Origin: Nocardioides dongkuii
GTDB lineage: Bacteria > Actinomycetota > Actinomycetes > Propionibacteriales > Nocardioidaceae
Length of the DNA: 64,000 nucleotides
NCBI RefSeq assembly: GCF_014127485.1
Contig: NZ_CP059903.1
Span: forward strand, 2,294,001 to 2,358,000
Reading direction: 5' to 3'
This document shows, in pieces, positions 15,503-24,348 of this stretch. The notes under the pieces are model-generated. The model worked only from the letters and a program-made list of their open reading frames with translations, did not search any database and was not told the origin of the DNA. The position numbers were made by a program, and so were the translations under genes. The first letter of the stretch is position 1; each line of letters starts with the position of its first letter.

Positions 15503-16921
15503 TCAGCCCACCGCCCCCTCCATCTGCAGCTCGATGAGCCGGTTGAGCTCGAGGGCGTACTCCATCGGGAGCTCCTTGGCGATCGGCTCCACGAAGCCGC
15601 GGACGATCATCGCCATCGCCTCGTCCTCCTCCATGCCTCGCGACATCAGGTAGAAGAGCTGGTCGTCGGAGACCTTGGAGACGCTGGCCTCGTGGCCCAT
15701 GGAGACGTCGTCCTCGCGGATGTCGACGTAGGGGTAGGTGTCGGAGCGGCTGATCTGGTCGACCAGCAGCGCGTCGCACAGCACGTTGGACTTCGAGCCG
15801 TGCGCGCCCTCGTTGATCTGGATCAGGCCGCGGTACGACGTGCGCCCGCCGCCGCGCGCCACCGACTTGCTCAGGATCGAGCTGGAGGTGTTCGGCGCGG
15901 CGTGCACCATCTTGGCGCCGGCGTCCTGGTGCTGGCCCTCGCCGGCGAACGCGATGGAGAGCGTCTCGCCCTTGGCGTGCTCGCCCATCAGGTAGATCGC
16001 GGGGTACTTCATCGTCACCTTGGAGCCGATGTTGCCGTCGACCCACTCCATCGTGGCGCCGGCCTCGCAGGTCGCGCGCTTGGTGACCAGGTTGTAGACG
16101 TTGTTCGACCAGTTCTGGATGGTCGTGTAGCGGACGCGGGCGCCCTTCTTCACGATGATCTCCACGACCGCGGAGTGCAGCGAGTCCGAGCTGTAGATCG
16201 GCGCGGTGCAGCCCTCGACGTAGTGAACGTAGGAGTCCTCGTCGGCGACGATCAGGGTGCGCTCGAACTGGCCCATGTTCTCGGTGTTGATCCGGAAGTA
16301 GGCCTGCAGCGGGATGTCGACGTGCACGCCCTTGGGGACGTAGATGAACGAGCCGCCGGACCACACCGAGGTGTTGAGCGCGGAGAACTTGTTGTCGCCG
16401 ACCGGGATGACGGTGCCGAAGTACTCCTTGAAGAGCTCCTCGTGCTCCTTCAGCGCGGTGTCGGTGTCGACGAAGATGACGCCCTGCTCCTCGAGGTCCT
16501 CGCGGATCGAGTGGTAGACGACCTCGGACTCGTACTGCGCGGCGACGCCGGAGACCAGGCGCTGCTTCTCCGCCTCGGGGATGCCGAGCCTGTCGTAGGT
16601 GTTCTTGATGTCCTCGGGCAGGTCGTCCCAGGTTGCGGCCTGCTTCTCCGAGGAGCGCACGAAGTACTTGATGTTGTCGAAGTCGATGCCGCCGAGGTCG
16701 GAGCCCCAGGTCGGCATGGGCTTGCGGTGGAAGAGCTTGAGGCCCTTGAGGCGCTGGTCGAGCATCCACTGGGGCTCGCTCTTCTTCGAGGAGATGTCGC
16801 GGACGACCTCCTCGCTCAGACCACGCTTCGCGTTGGCACCGGCGGTGTCGGTGTCGGCCCAGCCGAACTCGTAGCGTCCGATGCCCTGGAGCTCGGGGTT
16901 GAGTTCTTCGATGGAGGTCAT
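15503..16921 (-). CDS. sufB: SufB scaffold subunit
   Basis: A 472-residue SufB, the subunit on which the nascent cluster is built within SufBC2D. Characteristic stretches include the [15 protein letters not shown] and [20 protein letters not shown] segments, and Cys of [15 protein letters not shown]. The length is normal for the family. The ATG at 16921 overlaps the sufR stop (ATGA), which couples scaffold synthesis to the regulator. There is no intein insertion, unlike the mycobacterial SufB. Confidence 0.97.
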   Translation of the reverse strand: MTSIEELNPELQGIGRYEFGWADTDTAGANAKRGLSEEVVRDISSKKSEPQWMLDQRLKGLKLFHRKPMPTWGSDLGGIDFDNIKYFVRSSEKQAATWDDLPEDIKNTYDRLGIPEAEKQRLVSGVAAQYESEVVYHSIREDLEEQGVIFVDTDTALKEHEELFKEYFGTVIPVGDNKFSALNTSVWSGGSFIYVPKGVHVDIPLQAYFRINTENMGQFERTLIVADEDSYVHYVEGCTAPIYSSDSLHSAVVEIIVKKGARVRYTTIQNWSNNVYNLVTKRATCEAGATMEWVDGNIGSKVTMKYPAIYLMGEHAKGETLSIAFAGEGQHQDAGAKMVHAAPNTSSSILSKSVARGGGRTSYRGLIQINEGAHGSKSNVLCDALLVDQISRSDTYPYVDIREDDVSMGHEASVSKVSDDQLFYLMSRGMEEDEAMAMIVRGFVEPIAKELPMEYALELNRLIELQMEGAVG

Positions 16922-17619
16922 GAGGTGACCCGCTCCTTCTCGTTCGCGGTGGTGGTCGGCTGACCGGGGATGCAGGTGGTGCAGACCCCGTCGCCGTGGG
17001 CGATCGTGGCCAGGCGTTGGACGTGGCGGCCGAGCACGCGGCTGATCGCCTCGGTCTCGGCCTCGCACAGCTGGGGGAACTCGTGGGCGACGTGGGCGAC
17101 CGGGCAGTGCTGCTGGCACAGCTGCTCCCCCACGCCTCGCCCGTCGACGAGCGGCAGGTGGCGCACCGACGCGGCGTACCCCTGGGCGGTGAACACCTCG
17201 GCGAGCACCTCCGCGGGGGACAGCGACGGGTCCGCCTGCCGGACGCCCTCGAACCTCTCCTGGATGAACGCCACGCGCCGCCTGGAGAATTGCCGGACGG
17301 CGTCCTCGCCCCCGGTCTCGGCGACGAAGCGCAGCGCCTGCACGGCGAGGTCGTCGTACTGCTGGTCGAAGCGGTCGCGGCCGGTCTCGGTGAGCGCGAA
17401 CGCCTTGGCGGGGCGCCCGCGGCCGCGGTGGGCGCCGATCCGGGCCTCGCGGGCCTCGACCGCCCCCTCCTCGAGCAGTTGATCGAGGTGGCGGCGGACC
17501 GCCGCCGGGGTCAGCGCGAGCCGCTCGGCCAGCGCTGCCGCGGTGGAGGGTCCGTTGACGAGGATCGACCGGGCGACGCGCTCACGCGTCGGCTGGTCGT
17601 GCGTCCCGTCGAATTCCAC
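16918..17619 (-). CDS. sufR: SufR, Fe-S-sensing repressor of the SUF operon
   Basis: A 233-residue ArsR/DeoR-like winged-helix regulator. The N-terminal 80 residues hold the HTH ([13 protein letters not shown]) and a basic wing (RGRGRPAK). The C-terminal half has a Cys/His set ([18 protein letters not shown] and a CTTC near the end) expected to bind a cluster. In this family loss of the cluster frees the operator and raises suf expression. It is the first gene of the operon; the GTG at 17619 sits inside a candidate operator. Confidence 0.94.
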   Translation of the reverse strand: MEFDGTHDQPTRERVARSILVNGPSTAAALAERLALTPAAVRRHLDQLLEEGAVEAREARIGAHRGRGRPAKAFALTETGRDRFDQQYDDLAVQALRFVAETGGEDAVRQFSRRRVAFIQERFEGVRQADPSLSPAEVLAEVFTAQGYAASVRHLPLVDGRGVGEQLCQQHCPVAHVAHEFPQLCEAETEAISRVLGRHVQRLATIAHGDGVCTTCIPGQPTTTANEKERVTS

Positions 17620-17659
17620 AACACCAGTGTGCCGTTATTGCTTCGGGCCCTTCAAGCAA
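17616..17659 (-). promoter_or_regulatory. Candidate SufR operator region upstream of sufR
   Basis: Two dyads lie in the 48 bases before sufR. On the coding strand ACACT-N5-TGTGG (17630 to 17616) overlaps the GTG start and closely resembles the ACACT-N5-TGTGA site that I recall for mycobacterial SufR. Further upstream, 17638-17659 has TTGCTT and AAGCAA arms around a GC-rich centre. Either could be the autoregulatory site. TTGCCT and CAATAA spaced by 18 bases are a weak promoter guess. Confidence 0.4.
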
Positions 17660-17667
17660 GGCAACCC

Positions 17668-18108
17668 TTACCCCCGGCGGGGTGGTGACGTGCGTCTCAG
17701 CCAGGCCAGTCCGGCGACCGGCAGCAGCAGCGGGAGGAACCCGTAGCCCTCCCCGAAGTGCGACCACACGGTGCGGTCGGGGAACAGGTCGGTGGCGACC
17801 AGGCTCAGCGTCCCGACGGCCAGCACGCCGACCGCCTCGACCGAGCACGCCGCGACCGCGACGTACCAGGCTCGGCGGCCGCCGAGCAGCAGGCAGGTGG
17901 TCGCCACCAGGTAGACGACGCCGGCGAGGAGCGAGAGCGAGTACGCCAGCGGCGCGCGGTCGGCGTCGGTGCCGAGCTGCACCAGGGAGCGGCCGGTCGC
18001 GGCGACCGCGAAGATCCCGTACGCCACGACCAGCACCCGCCCGGGACCCGAGAACAGGTGGTCCGGGCCGATCGGGGTGTCGGCCGGGGAGTCGGTCGGG
18101 TCAGGCAC
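17668..18108 (-). CDS. Small four-helix membrane protein
   Basis: A 146-residue protein with about four hydrophobic segments (roughly residues 24-42, 55-76, 82-104 and 122-138) and no catalytic motif. I do not recognise a family. The GTG at 18108 overlaps the end of the upstream membrane-protein gene by eight bases, so the two are one unit. Both lie between sufR and the divergent ABC transporter/ctaA genes, which suggests, but does not show, a tie to heme or respiratory functions. Confidence 0.75.
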   Translation of the reverse strand: MPDPTDSPADTPIGPDHLFSGPGRVLVVAYGIFAVAATGRSLVQLGTDADRAPLAYSLSLLAGVVYLVATTCLLLGGRRAWYVAVAACSVEAVGVLAVGTLSLVATDLFPDRTVWSHFGEGYGFLPLLLPVAGLAWLRRTSPPRRG

Positions 18109-18466
18109 CGACGCTCCACAGCGTGTTCAGCCGCGCCTCGCAGGCCGCGACCGCGAGCAGCGTGACCAGGAGCGCGGTCGTCCCCCACCGGGTGCGCTCG
18201 ATCAGGGACATCGCGGCGCCGACGGGCAGCACGAGGAGCGCGGTGAGCAGGTAGGCCACGAACGTGATGCCGTCCACGTCCCGGTCGGTGCCGGCCAGGG
18301 CGACGCACCCCCAGACGGCCTGGCCGAGCAGCACCAGCGCGAGCAGGCCGAGGAGCGCGAAGTAGGCGTCGCTCGGCGGGCTCTGGTCGCGCACGAGCAT
18401 CACGACGGTGGCGACGGCCGCCACGGCGGTGAGCGCCAGCACCAGACCCAGGACCCAGTCGTTCAC
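18101..18466 (-). CDS. Small four-helix membrane protein
   Basis: A 121-residue, strongly hydrophobic protein with about four membrane helices and few charged residues outside two short loops. It starts at GTG 18466 and overlaps the next membrane-protein gene. It shows weak overall similarity in pattern to its neighbour, so a heterodimer is conceivable. No recognisable family. It is divergent from the ABC ATPase gene, with 64 bases between the starts. Confidence 0.72.
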   Translation of the reverse strand: MNDWVLGLVLALTAVAAVATVVMLVRDQSPPSDAYFALLGLLALVLLGQAVWGCVALAGTDRDVDGITFVAYLLTALLVLPVGAAMSLIERTRWGTTALLVTLLAVAACEARLNTLWSVGA

Positions 18467-18518
18467 GCACCGAACGGTAGGCCGTCGCCCCGGGCAGCCG
18501 GTCCGCGGGCGGGCTTCC

Positions 18519-18524
18519 TAGACT
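18519..18524 (+). promoter_or_regulatory. -10 box for a leaderless ABC ATPase transcript
   Basis: TAGACT is a near-ideal actinobacterial -10. It ends six bases before the GTG at 18531, the third of three consecutive GTG codons, and there is no ribosome site. This arrangement favours a leaderless mRNA beginning at that codon. Confidence 0.6.
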
Positions 18525-18530
18525 GTGGTG

Positions 18531-19469
18531 GTGCCCGACGCCGCCCCTGCAGTCGTCGTCGACGGCCTGGTGATGCGGTACGGCGACAAGCTCGCCGTCG
18601 ACGAGCTCTCGCTGGCCGTCGACCGCTGCTCCATCACCGCGGTGCTCGGACCCAACGGGGCCGGCAAGACCACGACGCTGGAGACCTGCGAGGGCTACCG
18701 CCGTCCCCAGCGCGGGACCGTGCGGGTGCTGGGGCTCGACCCGGTGCGCCAGCGGCGCGAGCTGCTGCCCCGGATCGGCGTGATGCTCCAGGGCGGCGGC
18801 GCGTGGAGCGGCGTGCGCGCGATGGAGATGCTGCGCCACGTCGCCCGGCTGCACGCCCACCCGCTGGACGTCGACGTGCTGGCCGAGCGGCTCGGGCTCG
18901 GCGACTGCGGGCGGACGCCGTACCGGCGGCTCTCCGGGGGCCAGCAGCAGCGCCTCGGGCTGGCGATGGCGCTGGTCGGGCGGCCCGAGCTGGTCTTCGT
19001 CGACGAGCCCACCGCCGGTATGGACCCGCAGCTGCGGCGCACCACCTGGGACCTGCTCGCCGAGCTCCGCGGCGACGGGGCGACGGTCGTGCTCACCACC
19101 CACTACATGGACGAGGCCGAGCGGCTGGCCGACCACATCCACATCATCGACCACGGCCGGCTGATCGCGTCGGGGACGCCGCTGGCGCTGACGCGCGGCA
19201 GCCGCACCGCCACCATCCGGCTGGTCGTGACCCGCCCGTTCCCGCCCGGCTCGCCGGACTCGCTGCGCGCCGCGCTCGGCGAGGGCACCCAGGTGACCCA
19301 GCTCGACGAGGTGAGCCTGCTGGTCACCGGCCCGGCGGACGCCTCGACGCTGTCCCGGGTCTCGCGCTGGTGCGACGAGAACAACGTGCTCCCGGAGTCG
19401 CTGACCCTGGGCTCGCGCAACCTCGAGGACGTCTTCTTGCAGCTGACCGGACGGGAGCTGGCCACGTGA
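18531..19469 (+). CDS. ABC-2 transporter ATP-binding protein
   Basis: A 312-residue ATPase of the DrrA/ABC-2 type. Walker A GPNGAGKTT, signature LSGGQQQR, Walker B VFVDEPTAGMD and the switch His (TTHYMDEA) are all present, followed by a ~90-residue C-terminal extension common in this group. Three GTG codons in a row allow starts at 18525, 18528 or 18531; the last is chosen from its distance to the TAGACT box. It is coupled to the permease by a GTGA overlap. Position next to ctaA is conserved in actinobacteria and suggests a role in cytochrome or heme export, but the substrate is unproven. Confidence 0.9.
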   Translation: MPDAAPAVVVDGLVMRYGDKLAVDELSLAVDRCSITAVLGPNGAGKTTTLETCEGYRRPQRGTVRVLGLDPVRQRRELLPRIGVMLQGGGAWSGVRAMEMLRHVARLHAHPLDVDVLAERLGLGDCGRTPYRRLSGGQQQRLGLAMALVGRPELVFVDEPTAGMDPQLRRTTWDLLAELRGDGATVVLTTHYMDEAERLADHIHIIDHGRLIASGTPLALTRGSRTATIRLVVTRPFPPGSPDSLRAALGEGTQVTQLDEVSLLVTGPADASTLSRVSRWCDENNVLPESLTLGSRNLEDVFLQLTGRELAT

Positions 19470-20239
19470 GCGCGCCGACCGGAGCCTTCGCCCCCCGCCC
19501 CGGGGCGGCCCCCCTGCACCGGATGGTGCTCGCCCAGGCCTCGATGGAGGCCCGGCTGATGCTGCGCAACGGCGAGCAGCTGCTGCTCGCGGTCGCCATC
19601 CCGCTGATCGTGCTGGTCGGCGCCGTGCAGGGCGCCGACCGGGTCGGCCTGGAGTTCTCCGACCCGGCGGTCGACGTCTTCACCCCGGGCGTGCTCGCGC
19701 TCGCGGTGATGTCGACGGCGTTCACCTCCCTGGCGATCGCGACCGGGTTCGAGCGGCGGTACGGCGTGATCAAGCGTCTCGGCAGCTCCCCGCTCCCCCG
19801 CACCGGTCTGCTCGCCGGCAAGATCGGCGCCCTGCTGCTGGTCGAGGCCCTCCAGGTGCTCGTCATCGCGCTCGTGGCCCAGCTGCTCGGCTGGAACCCG
19901 ACGGTCTCGGTCCCCGGCGTGGTCCTCACGATCGTCGCGGGCACCGCCGCCTTCGCTGCGCTCGGCCTGCTGCTCGCCGGCGCGCTGCGCGCCGAGGCCA
20001 CGCTGGCCGCGGCCAACCTGGTCTACCTGCTGCTGATGGCCGGAGGCGCCGTCGTGCTGCCCAGCTCGGCGTACGGCGCGTTCGGCGACGTCGTCCGCTG
20101 GCTGCCGTCCGGCGCGCTCGGCGACGGGATGCGCGACGCCTTGGCCGACGGCACCACGCCGTGGACGAGCCTGGCCGTGCTGACCGGCTGGGCCGTCGTC
20201 GGCTCCGCCCTGACCGCGAGGACCTTCCGATGGGAATGA
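19466..20239 (+). CDS. ABC-2 transporter permease
   Basis: A 257-residue membrane protein with about six helices, fitting the ABC-2 permease fold. The cytoplasmic segment with ATGFERRYGVIKRLGSSPL is the typical coupling region between helices 2 and 3. It forms the membrane channel for the ATPase encoded just before it (GTGA overlap) and overlaps the ctaA start, so the three genes are one transcription unit. Confidence 0.88.
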   Translation: MSAPTGAFAPRPGAAPLHRMVLAQASMEARLMLRNGEQLLLAVAIPLIVLVGAVQGADRVGLEFSDPAVDVFTPGVLALAVMSTAFTSLAIATGFERRYGVIKRLGSSPLPRTGLLAGKIGALLLVEALQVLVIALVAQLLGWNPTVSVPGVVLTIVAGTAAFAALGLLLAGALRAEATLAAANLVYLLLMAGGAVVLPSSAYGAFGDVVRWLPSGALGDGMRDALADGTTPWTSLAVLTGWAVVGSALTARTFRWE

Positions 20240-21123
20240 CCACCGCACCCCCCGAGACCAGCACCCGCCGCGCGCCGTACCTCTGGCCGCTGGCGGTGGC
20301 CAACCTGGTCGCCAACATCCTGATCGTGGTCACCGGCGGCGCCGTCCGGCTGACCTCCTCGGGCCTCGGCTGCCCGACCTGGCCCCGCTGCACCGAGGAG
20401 TCCTTCGTCACCCACCCCGAGCTGGGCGCGCACGGCGTGATCGAGTTCGGCAACCGGATGCTCACCTGGATCCTCGTGGTGATCGCGATCGCGTGCGTCG
20501 TGGCCGCGGCGCGCTCCGGCCGGCGGCGGGCCCGCAACCTCGCGGTCGCGGTCGCGCTCGGCATCCCGGCGCAGGCGGTGCTCGGCGGCATCACCGTGCT
20601 CACCGATCTGAACCCGTACGTCGTGGCACTGCACTTCCTCGTCTCGATGGCGATCATCGGCATCTGCGTCCTGCTGCTCGACGAGCTGCGCGGCCCCGAG
20701 CGGCCGGAGGCCCCGGCGCTGCTGCGCCGGCTCGCCCTGGCCGCGTTCGCGGTCGGGTGGCTGGTGCTCTGGCTCGGCACCATCGTCACCGGCAGCGGCC
20801 CGCACAGCGGCGACCTGGACTCCCGCCGCACGGGGCTGGACCCGCAGGTCGTCTCGCACGTGCACGCGTGGGCGGTCTACGTCCTGGTCGCGCTCACCCT
20901 CGCGATGCTGGTGCTCGCCCGCCGCGCGCACGCCGACGTCGCGGCGCGGGCGGTGGCGCTGCTGCTGGCGATCGAGGTCCTGCAGGGCGTCCTCGGGTTC
21001 GTGCAGTACTTCAACGACCTGCCCGAGCTGCTGGTCGCGGTGCACATGCTCGGCGCCGCGCTCACGTCCGCCGCGCTCAGCTGGGCGCTGCTGGCGACCC
21101 GCCGCGCCGCGCGGACGCCCTGA
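20230..21123 (+). CDS. ctaA: Heme A synthase (CtaA/COX15)
   Basis: A 297-residue integral membrane enzyme with eight helices that oxidises the C8 methyl of heme O to give heme A for aa3-type cytochrome oxidase. The conserved EFGNRM, LHFLVSM, HVHAWAVY and VHMLGAAL segments provide the catalytic Glu and heme-ligand His residues, and the first outer loop holds the Cys pair GCPTWPRC. The ATG at 20230 has GAGG eight bases upstream; an ATG at 20236 overlapping the permease stop is the alternative. Its 3' end overlaps the convergent glycosyltransferase gene by 47 bases. Confidence 0.94.
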   Translation: MGMTTAPPETSTRRAPYLWPLAVANLVANILIVVTGGAVRLTSSGLGCPTWPRCTEESFVTHPELGAHGVIEFGNRMLTWILVVIAIACVVAAARSGRRRARNLAVAVALGIPAQAVLGGITVLTDLNPYVVALHFLVSMAIIGICVLLLDELRGPERPEAPALLRRLALAAFAVGWLVLWLGTIVTGSGPHSGDLDSRRTGLDPQVVSHVHAWAVYVLVALTLAMLVLARRAHADVAARAVALLLAIEVLQGVLGFVQYFNDLPELLVAVHMLGAALTSAALSWALLATRRAARTP

Positions 21124-22321
21124 CGTCGGCGTAGAGCTCCTCGAAGCGGGCCGCGACCGAGCTCTGCAGGAACCGGCCCACCTCCTGGCGCCCGCGCCCG
21201 GCCAGCGCGGCCGCCCGCGCCGGGTCGGCCACCAGGGCACCGATCGCCGCGGAGAGCGCGGCGGGGTCGCCCGGCGGCACCACCAGCGCGGACTCCCCCG
21301 GCACCACCATGTCGGCGATGCCGCCGCGCCCGGTCGTGATGAGCGGCGCGCCCGTCGCCATCGCCTCCAGCACCGTGGTGGGGCACGGGTCGGGCCACTC
21401 GCTGGGCAGCACCGCCGCCGTCGCGTGCCGGAACCCGGACAGCACCCGCGGGTGGTCCCAGTGGTGGTGGACGTGGACGCCCTCCGGCAGCGGGCCGAGC
21501 CGGTCCGCGGGCCGGCCGACGAGCACCAGGTCGGGCCGTCCGTCGGGCAGCCGCCGCCAGGCCTCCATCAGCGTGTGCACGCCCTTCTGCTCGCTCAGGT
21601 CGCCGGCGAAGAAGAGGTACGGCGTGCCGGGGAGCGCCGGGTCGCGCGGCGGCTCCGGCATCGAGACGAGCTCGTCGGGCACGAAGTTCGGGACGACCTC
21701 CCAGCGCACGCCCTGCTGGTCGAGCCGGTTCGCCTCCCCCACGAAGCGGCTCACCGGCGTGAACAGGTCCACGACGCCCCGTCGCCGCGGCGACCCCGCG
21801 GCGACCGCGCCCGCGATCACCGGACCGCGAGCCCGGCCGTAGTGCTGGCCGGCGCACGGCACGCACTTGCGGAGCGAGGGGCCCGAGCACGGCTCGCCGT
21901 CGAGGAACATCAGCCGCTTGGTGGCGCACGCGTGGCTGTAGTCGTGCAGGGACAGCACGAGCGGCAGCCGCCGGGCGGCCGGCAGCGCGACGTACGAGGA
22001 GACGATCCAGTTGTGCGCGTGCACCACGTCGGGCGCGAGGTCGCGGACCAGCCGGGCCAGGTCGCGGGTGGTGAGCGGGTCGGGCACCGGCAGGGCCAGC
22101 GGCCGGTCCGCGGTCGGGTAGAGCCCGGGCAGGCGCCGACCGACGTGGTCGAGCAGGTGGACGGCGACGCCGGGGTCCTGCTGCGCCGGCTCCCCGGTGT
22201 CGTACGTCGCCACGTGGACCTCGTGGCCGCGGGCGGCCAGCGCGACCGCCAGGTTGCGCACGTGCCGCTCCTCGCCGCCGATCACCGGCGGGTACAGCTG
22301 AGCGAGCAGGAGCACCCTCAT
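21077..22321 (-). CDS. GT4-family glycosyltransferase
   Basis: A 414-residue GT-B fold enzyme of family GT4. The N-terminal GGEERHVRNLA loop and the C-terminal donor-binding part with a Glu-rich SEWPDPCPTTVLEAMATGAP stretch are typical. A Cys-rich insert around residues 135-160 (CSGPSLRKCVPC) recurs in some actinobacterial GT4 enzymes. It would add a sugar to a lipid-linked or cell-surface glycan. The ATG at 22321 overlaps the preceding gene by four bases. It is the last gene of the polysaccharide island and runs 47 bases into the end of ctaA on the other strand. Confidence 0.88.
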   Translation of the reverse strand: MRVLLLAQLYPPVIGGEERHVRNLAVALAARGHEVHVATYDTGEPAQQDPGVAVHLLDHVGRRLPGLYPTADRPLALPVPDPLTTRDLARLVRDLAPDVVHAHNWIVSSYVALPAARRLPLVLSLHDYSHACATKRLMFLDGEPCSGPSLRKCVPCAGQHYGRARGPVIAGAVAAGSPRRRGVVDLFTPVSRFVGEANRLDQQGVRWEVVPNFVPDELVSMPEPPRDPALPGTPYLFFAGDLSEQKGVHTLMEAWRRLPDGRPDLVLVGRPADRLGPLPEGVHVHHHWDHPRVLSGFRHATAAVLPSEWPDPCPTTVLEAMATGAPLITTGRGGIADMVVPGESALVVPPGDPAALSAAIGALVADPARAAALAGRGRQEVGRFLQSSVAARFEELYADVRASARRGGSPAAPS

Positions 22322-23241
22322 CGGCGCTGGCCGGGGAGGCTGTCGCGCGCCAGCCCCGTGAGGACGGCGACGCAGCCCACCACGATGCCCAGGGCCTGCG
22401 CCGGCCGGCCGCGCCCGATCGCGCGCAGCACGGCGACCGGTGCCGCCAGGGCGAACGCGCGCTCCGGGCCGAGCGCGCCCTTCGGGGCGCGGCGGGCCAT
22501 CCGGGCCTTCATCCGGCCCTCGCCGTGGCAGCGGGTGAGGAAGTAGCGCCAGGTGAGCCGGGACGCCGGCACGTGGTGCTGGATCAGCGCCGCGGGCTCG
22601 AACGCGAACTCGCCGCCGGTCTCCCGGGCCGCCCGCAGGCAGAAGTCGGCCTCCTCGCCGCCGCCGACGGCGTCCCCGTGGTGGCCCACCGCCGGGTCGA
22701 ACCCGCCGAGGTCGAGGAAGACGTCGCGCCGCACCAGGGCGCACCCGCCGTAGAAGTTGCGGACCCGCGCGGGCGCGGTGGGCATCCCGCGGTAGCTGCA
22801 GCCCAGCACCCAGAGGAACTCCTCGGGCAGCCAGGAGGGGCGGGCGCCGCCGAACACCGCGGCCGACCGGCCGCTGGACCCCAGCACCTGCGGGTCCGAC
22901 ATCGGCACCAGCAGCCCGGCGAGCCAGCCGGGGTCCGCCACGGCGTCGTCGTCGAGGAAGACCACCAGGTCGGTCCCCAGCGCCGCCGCGCCGCGGGTGC
23001 GCGCGACCGACACGCCCTGGTTGTGGCCCAGGCACAGCACCCGGGTGCCGGGCACCGCCGCCCGGACCAGCTCGGCGAGCGTCTCGTCGCCGTCGACCAC
23101 CACGACCACGTCGTCGGGCACCCGGGTCTGCTCCGCGAGCGACCGGACGGCGGCCTGCAGCTGCTCGCGGCGCTCCGCGGCGTGCGTGCACACCACCACG
23201 CCGACCGTGACGCCCGTGGCTCCCGCGTCGCTCGTGCTCAT
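22318..23241 (-). CDS. GT2-family glycosyltransferase
   Basis: A 307-residue GT-A enzyme of family GT2. The nucleotide-sugar fold begins VVVCTHAAERREQL, the DxD-type metal site is FLDDDAVADPG, and the acceptor-side motif GGGEEADFCLRA supplies the catalytic acid. A short hydrophobic C-terminal segment may attach it to the membrane. The ATG at 23241 follows AAGGA by seven bases. It overlaps its neighbours on both sides by four bases. The sugar it transfers is unknown. Confidence 0.88.
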   Translation of the reverse strand: MSTSDAGATGVTVGVVVCTHAAERREQLQAAVRSLAEQTRVPDDVVVVVDGDETLAELVRAAVPGTRVLCLGHNQGVSVARTRGAAALGTDLVVFLDDDAVADPGWLAGLLVPMSDPQVLGSSGRSAAVFGGARPSWLPEEFLWVLGCSYRGMPTAPARVRNFYGGCALVRRDVFLDLGGFDPAVGHHGDAVGGGEEADFCLRAARETGGEFAFEPAALIQHHVPASRLTWRYFLTRCHGEGRMKARMARRAPKGALGPERAFALAAPVAVLRAIGRGRPAQALGIVVGCVAVLTGLARDSLPGQRR

Positions 23242-24020
23242 GTCCAGGTCCTTCCGGTCGTGCGCAGCGCCACCCGCCGGGCGGTCCGCCACGCGGGGGT
23301 GGCGGCGCGCTTCGCCAGGGGGCGCAGTCCCCCGGGTCCGCGTGCGACCAGGTCGACCAGCGCCTCGGGGTCGTGGTCGGCGGTGACGTGCAGCCGCGGG
23401 ACGGCGTACCGGTCCTGCCCGGTCGTGTGCAGGCGGTGCCCGATGGCGCAGGCGTGCTCGTAGCCGGCCGCCGCGACCTGCCGGCGCAGCCGGCGCGCGT
23501 GGTAGCCGTGCGGGTAGCAGAACGCGACCACCGGGCGCTGGACGAGGTCCTCGAGGACCACCCGGCTCTCGCCGAGCTGGGCGGCCGCCGTGACCGGGCG
23601 CAGCACGTCCATCGGGACGTGGACGGCGCCGTGGCTGCCGACCTCGATGCCCTCCGCCGCCACGTCGACGACGTCGGAGGCGGACATCAGCGGCAGCGAC
23701 GCGGCGCCGTCGGCGAGCCAGGACGCGGTCCCGCCGAGGTCGCGGGTCGGCACGTAGAGCGTGGCGCCGGCCCCGGCGGTCGCCAGGACGCCGGTGGCGT
23801 TCTCGACGAAGTCGGCGTACGCGTCGTCGAAGGTGAGCGCCACCGCGGCGCGTCCGTCGGCGTGCGCGGCGAGCGCGTCGCTGAGGCCGAGCAGGGCGTA
23901 CCCCGCCTCGGTGAGCGCCGCGAGCTGCTCGGCGAGCAGCGCCGGCGGCACGGTCAGGTCGGCCAGCCGCGCCGGCATCGGGGTGCCGACGGCGTGGTAC
24001 ATCAGCACCGGCAGGGTCAC
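23238..24020 (-). CDS. Polysaccharide deacetylase (NodB/CE4 domain)
   Basis: A 260-residue carbohydrate esterase family 4 protein. The motifs are clear: TFDDAY (catalytic base and metal Asp), GSHGAVH (metal His pair, in place of the common HTxxH) and YPHGYH. It would remove N- or O-acetyl groups from a glycan. No clear signal peptide is present with the GTG start at 24020, which has GAGG eight bases upstream; an in-frame upstream extension lacks a ribosome site. The neighbouring transferases suggest it edits the glycan made by this island. Confidence 0.85.
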   Translation of the reverse strand: MTLPVLMYHAVGTPMPARLADLTVPPALLAEQLAALTEAGYALLGLSDALAAHADGRAAVALTFDDAYADFVENATGVLATAGAGATLYVPTRDLGGTASWLADGAASLPLMSASDVVDVAAEGIEVGSHGAVHVPMDVLRPVTAAAQLGESRVVLEDLVQRPVVAFCYPHGYHARRLRRQVAAAGYEHACAIGHRLHTTGQDRYAVPRLHVTADHDPEALVDLVARGPGGLRPLAKRAATPAWRTARRVALRTTGRTWT

Positions 24021-24051
24021 GGCGCGGTCCTCGGGGAGGCCGGCGCCGCCG

Positions 24052-24222
24052 TCACCGCTCGGACCTGGCGAGGACGCGGTGCGGGCGGAAGCGGGGGCAG
24101 GTGCCGGGGCACAGCGCGCAGTCGCTGCCGCGACGGTGGTGCTGGTGCGCGGCACGGACGTGCCCGCAGCGACAGACGAGCATCGCCGCGATCGCGGTGC
24201 CCAGTCCCGAGATGCCTCGCAC
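24052..24222 (-). CDS. 56-residue Cys/His-rich zinc-binding-type protein
   Basis: A small basic protein with CRCGH at residues 17-21, further His at 26, 28 and 29, and CALC plus a final Cys at 35, 38 and 42, followed by PRFRP. The CxCGH...H...C..C...C..F layout recurs in tiny actinobacterial proteins and suggests one zinc knuckle. The GTG at 24222 is preceded by GGAGG at six bases, and an extended -10 box lies upstream, so I take it as expressed. It lies 31 bases before the deacetylase. Function unknown; a regulatory or assembly role is possible. Confidence 0.65.
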   Translation of the reverse strand: MRGISGLGTAIAAMLVCRCGHVRAAHQHHRRGSDCALCPGTCPRFRPHRVLARSER

Positions 24223-24282
24223 CCCCGGCCTCCCGATTCCTGGAACGTCGTGGAACGGACGCCGCATCCGTCCGGGTCTCGA

Positions 24283-24288
24283 AAACTA
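24283..24288 (-). promoter_or_regulatory. Internal promoter (-10) of the polysaccharide island
   Basis: On the reverse strand TGC-TAGTTT reads as an extended -10 about 60 bases upstream of the small zinc protein. It sits in the only non-overlapping gap of the island (24223-24348). Two direct copies of TGGAACG at 24241 and 24251, ten bases apart, lie in the leader and may be a binding site. Confidence 0.45.
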
Positions 24289-24348
24289 GCACCCCCGGGT
24301 CCGCGCGCAGCGGGGTCCTCGGGACCGCGACCGGGGCGGGGTCCGGCC

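Noticed and set aside
21077..23191. An apparent fusion of the GT4 and GT2 glycosyltransferases in one 704-codon frame
   Set aside because: The part before 22321 is the wrong frame of the GT2 gene. The GT2 protein is read in another frame and ends with a four-base overlap.
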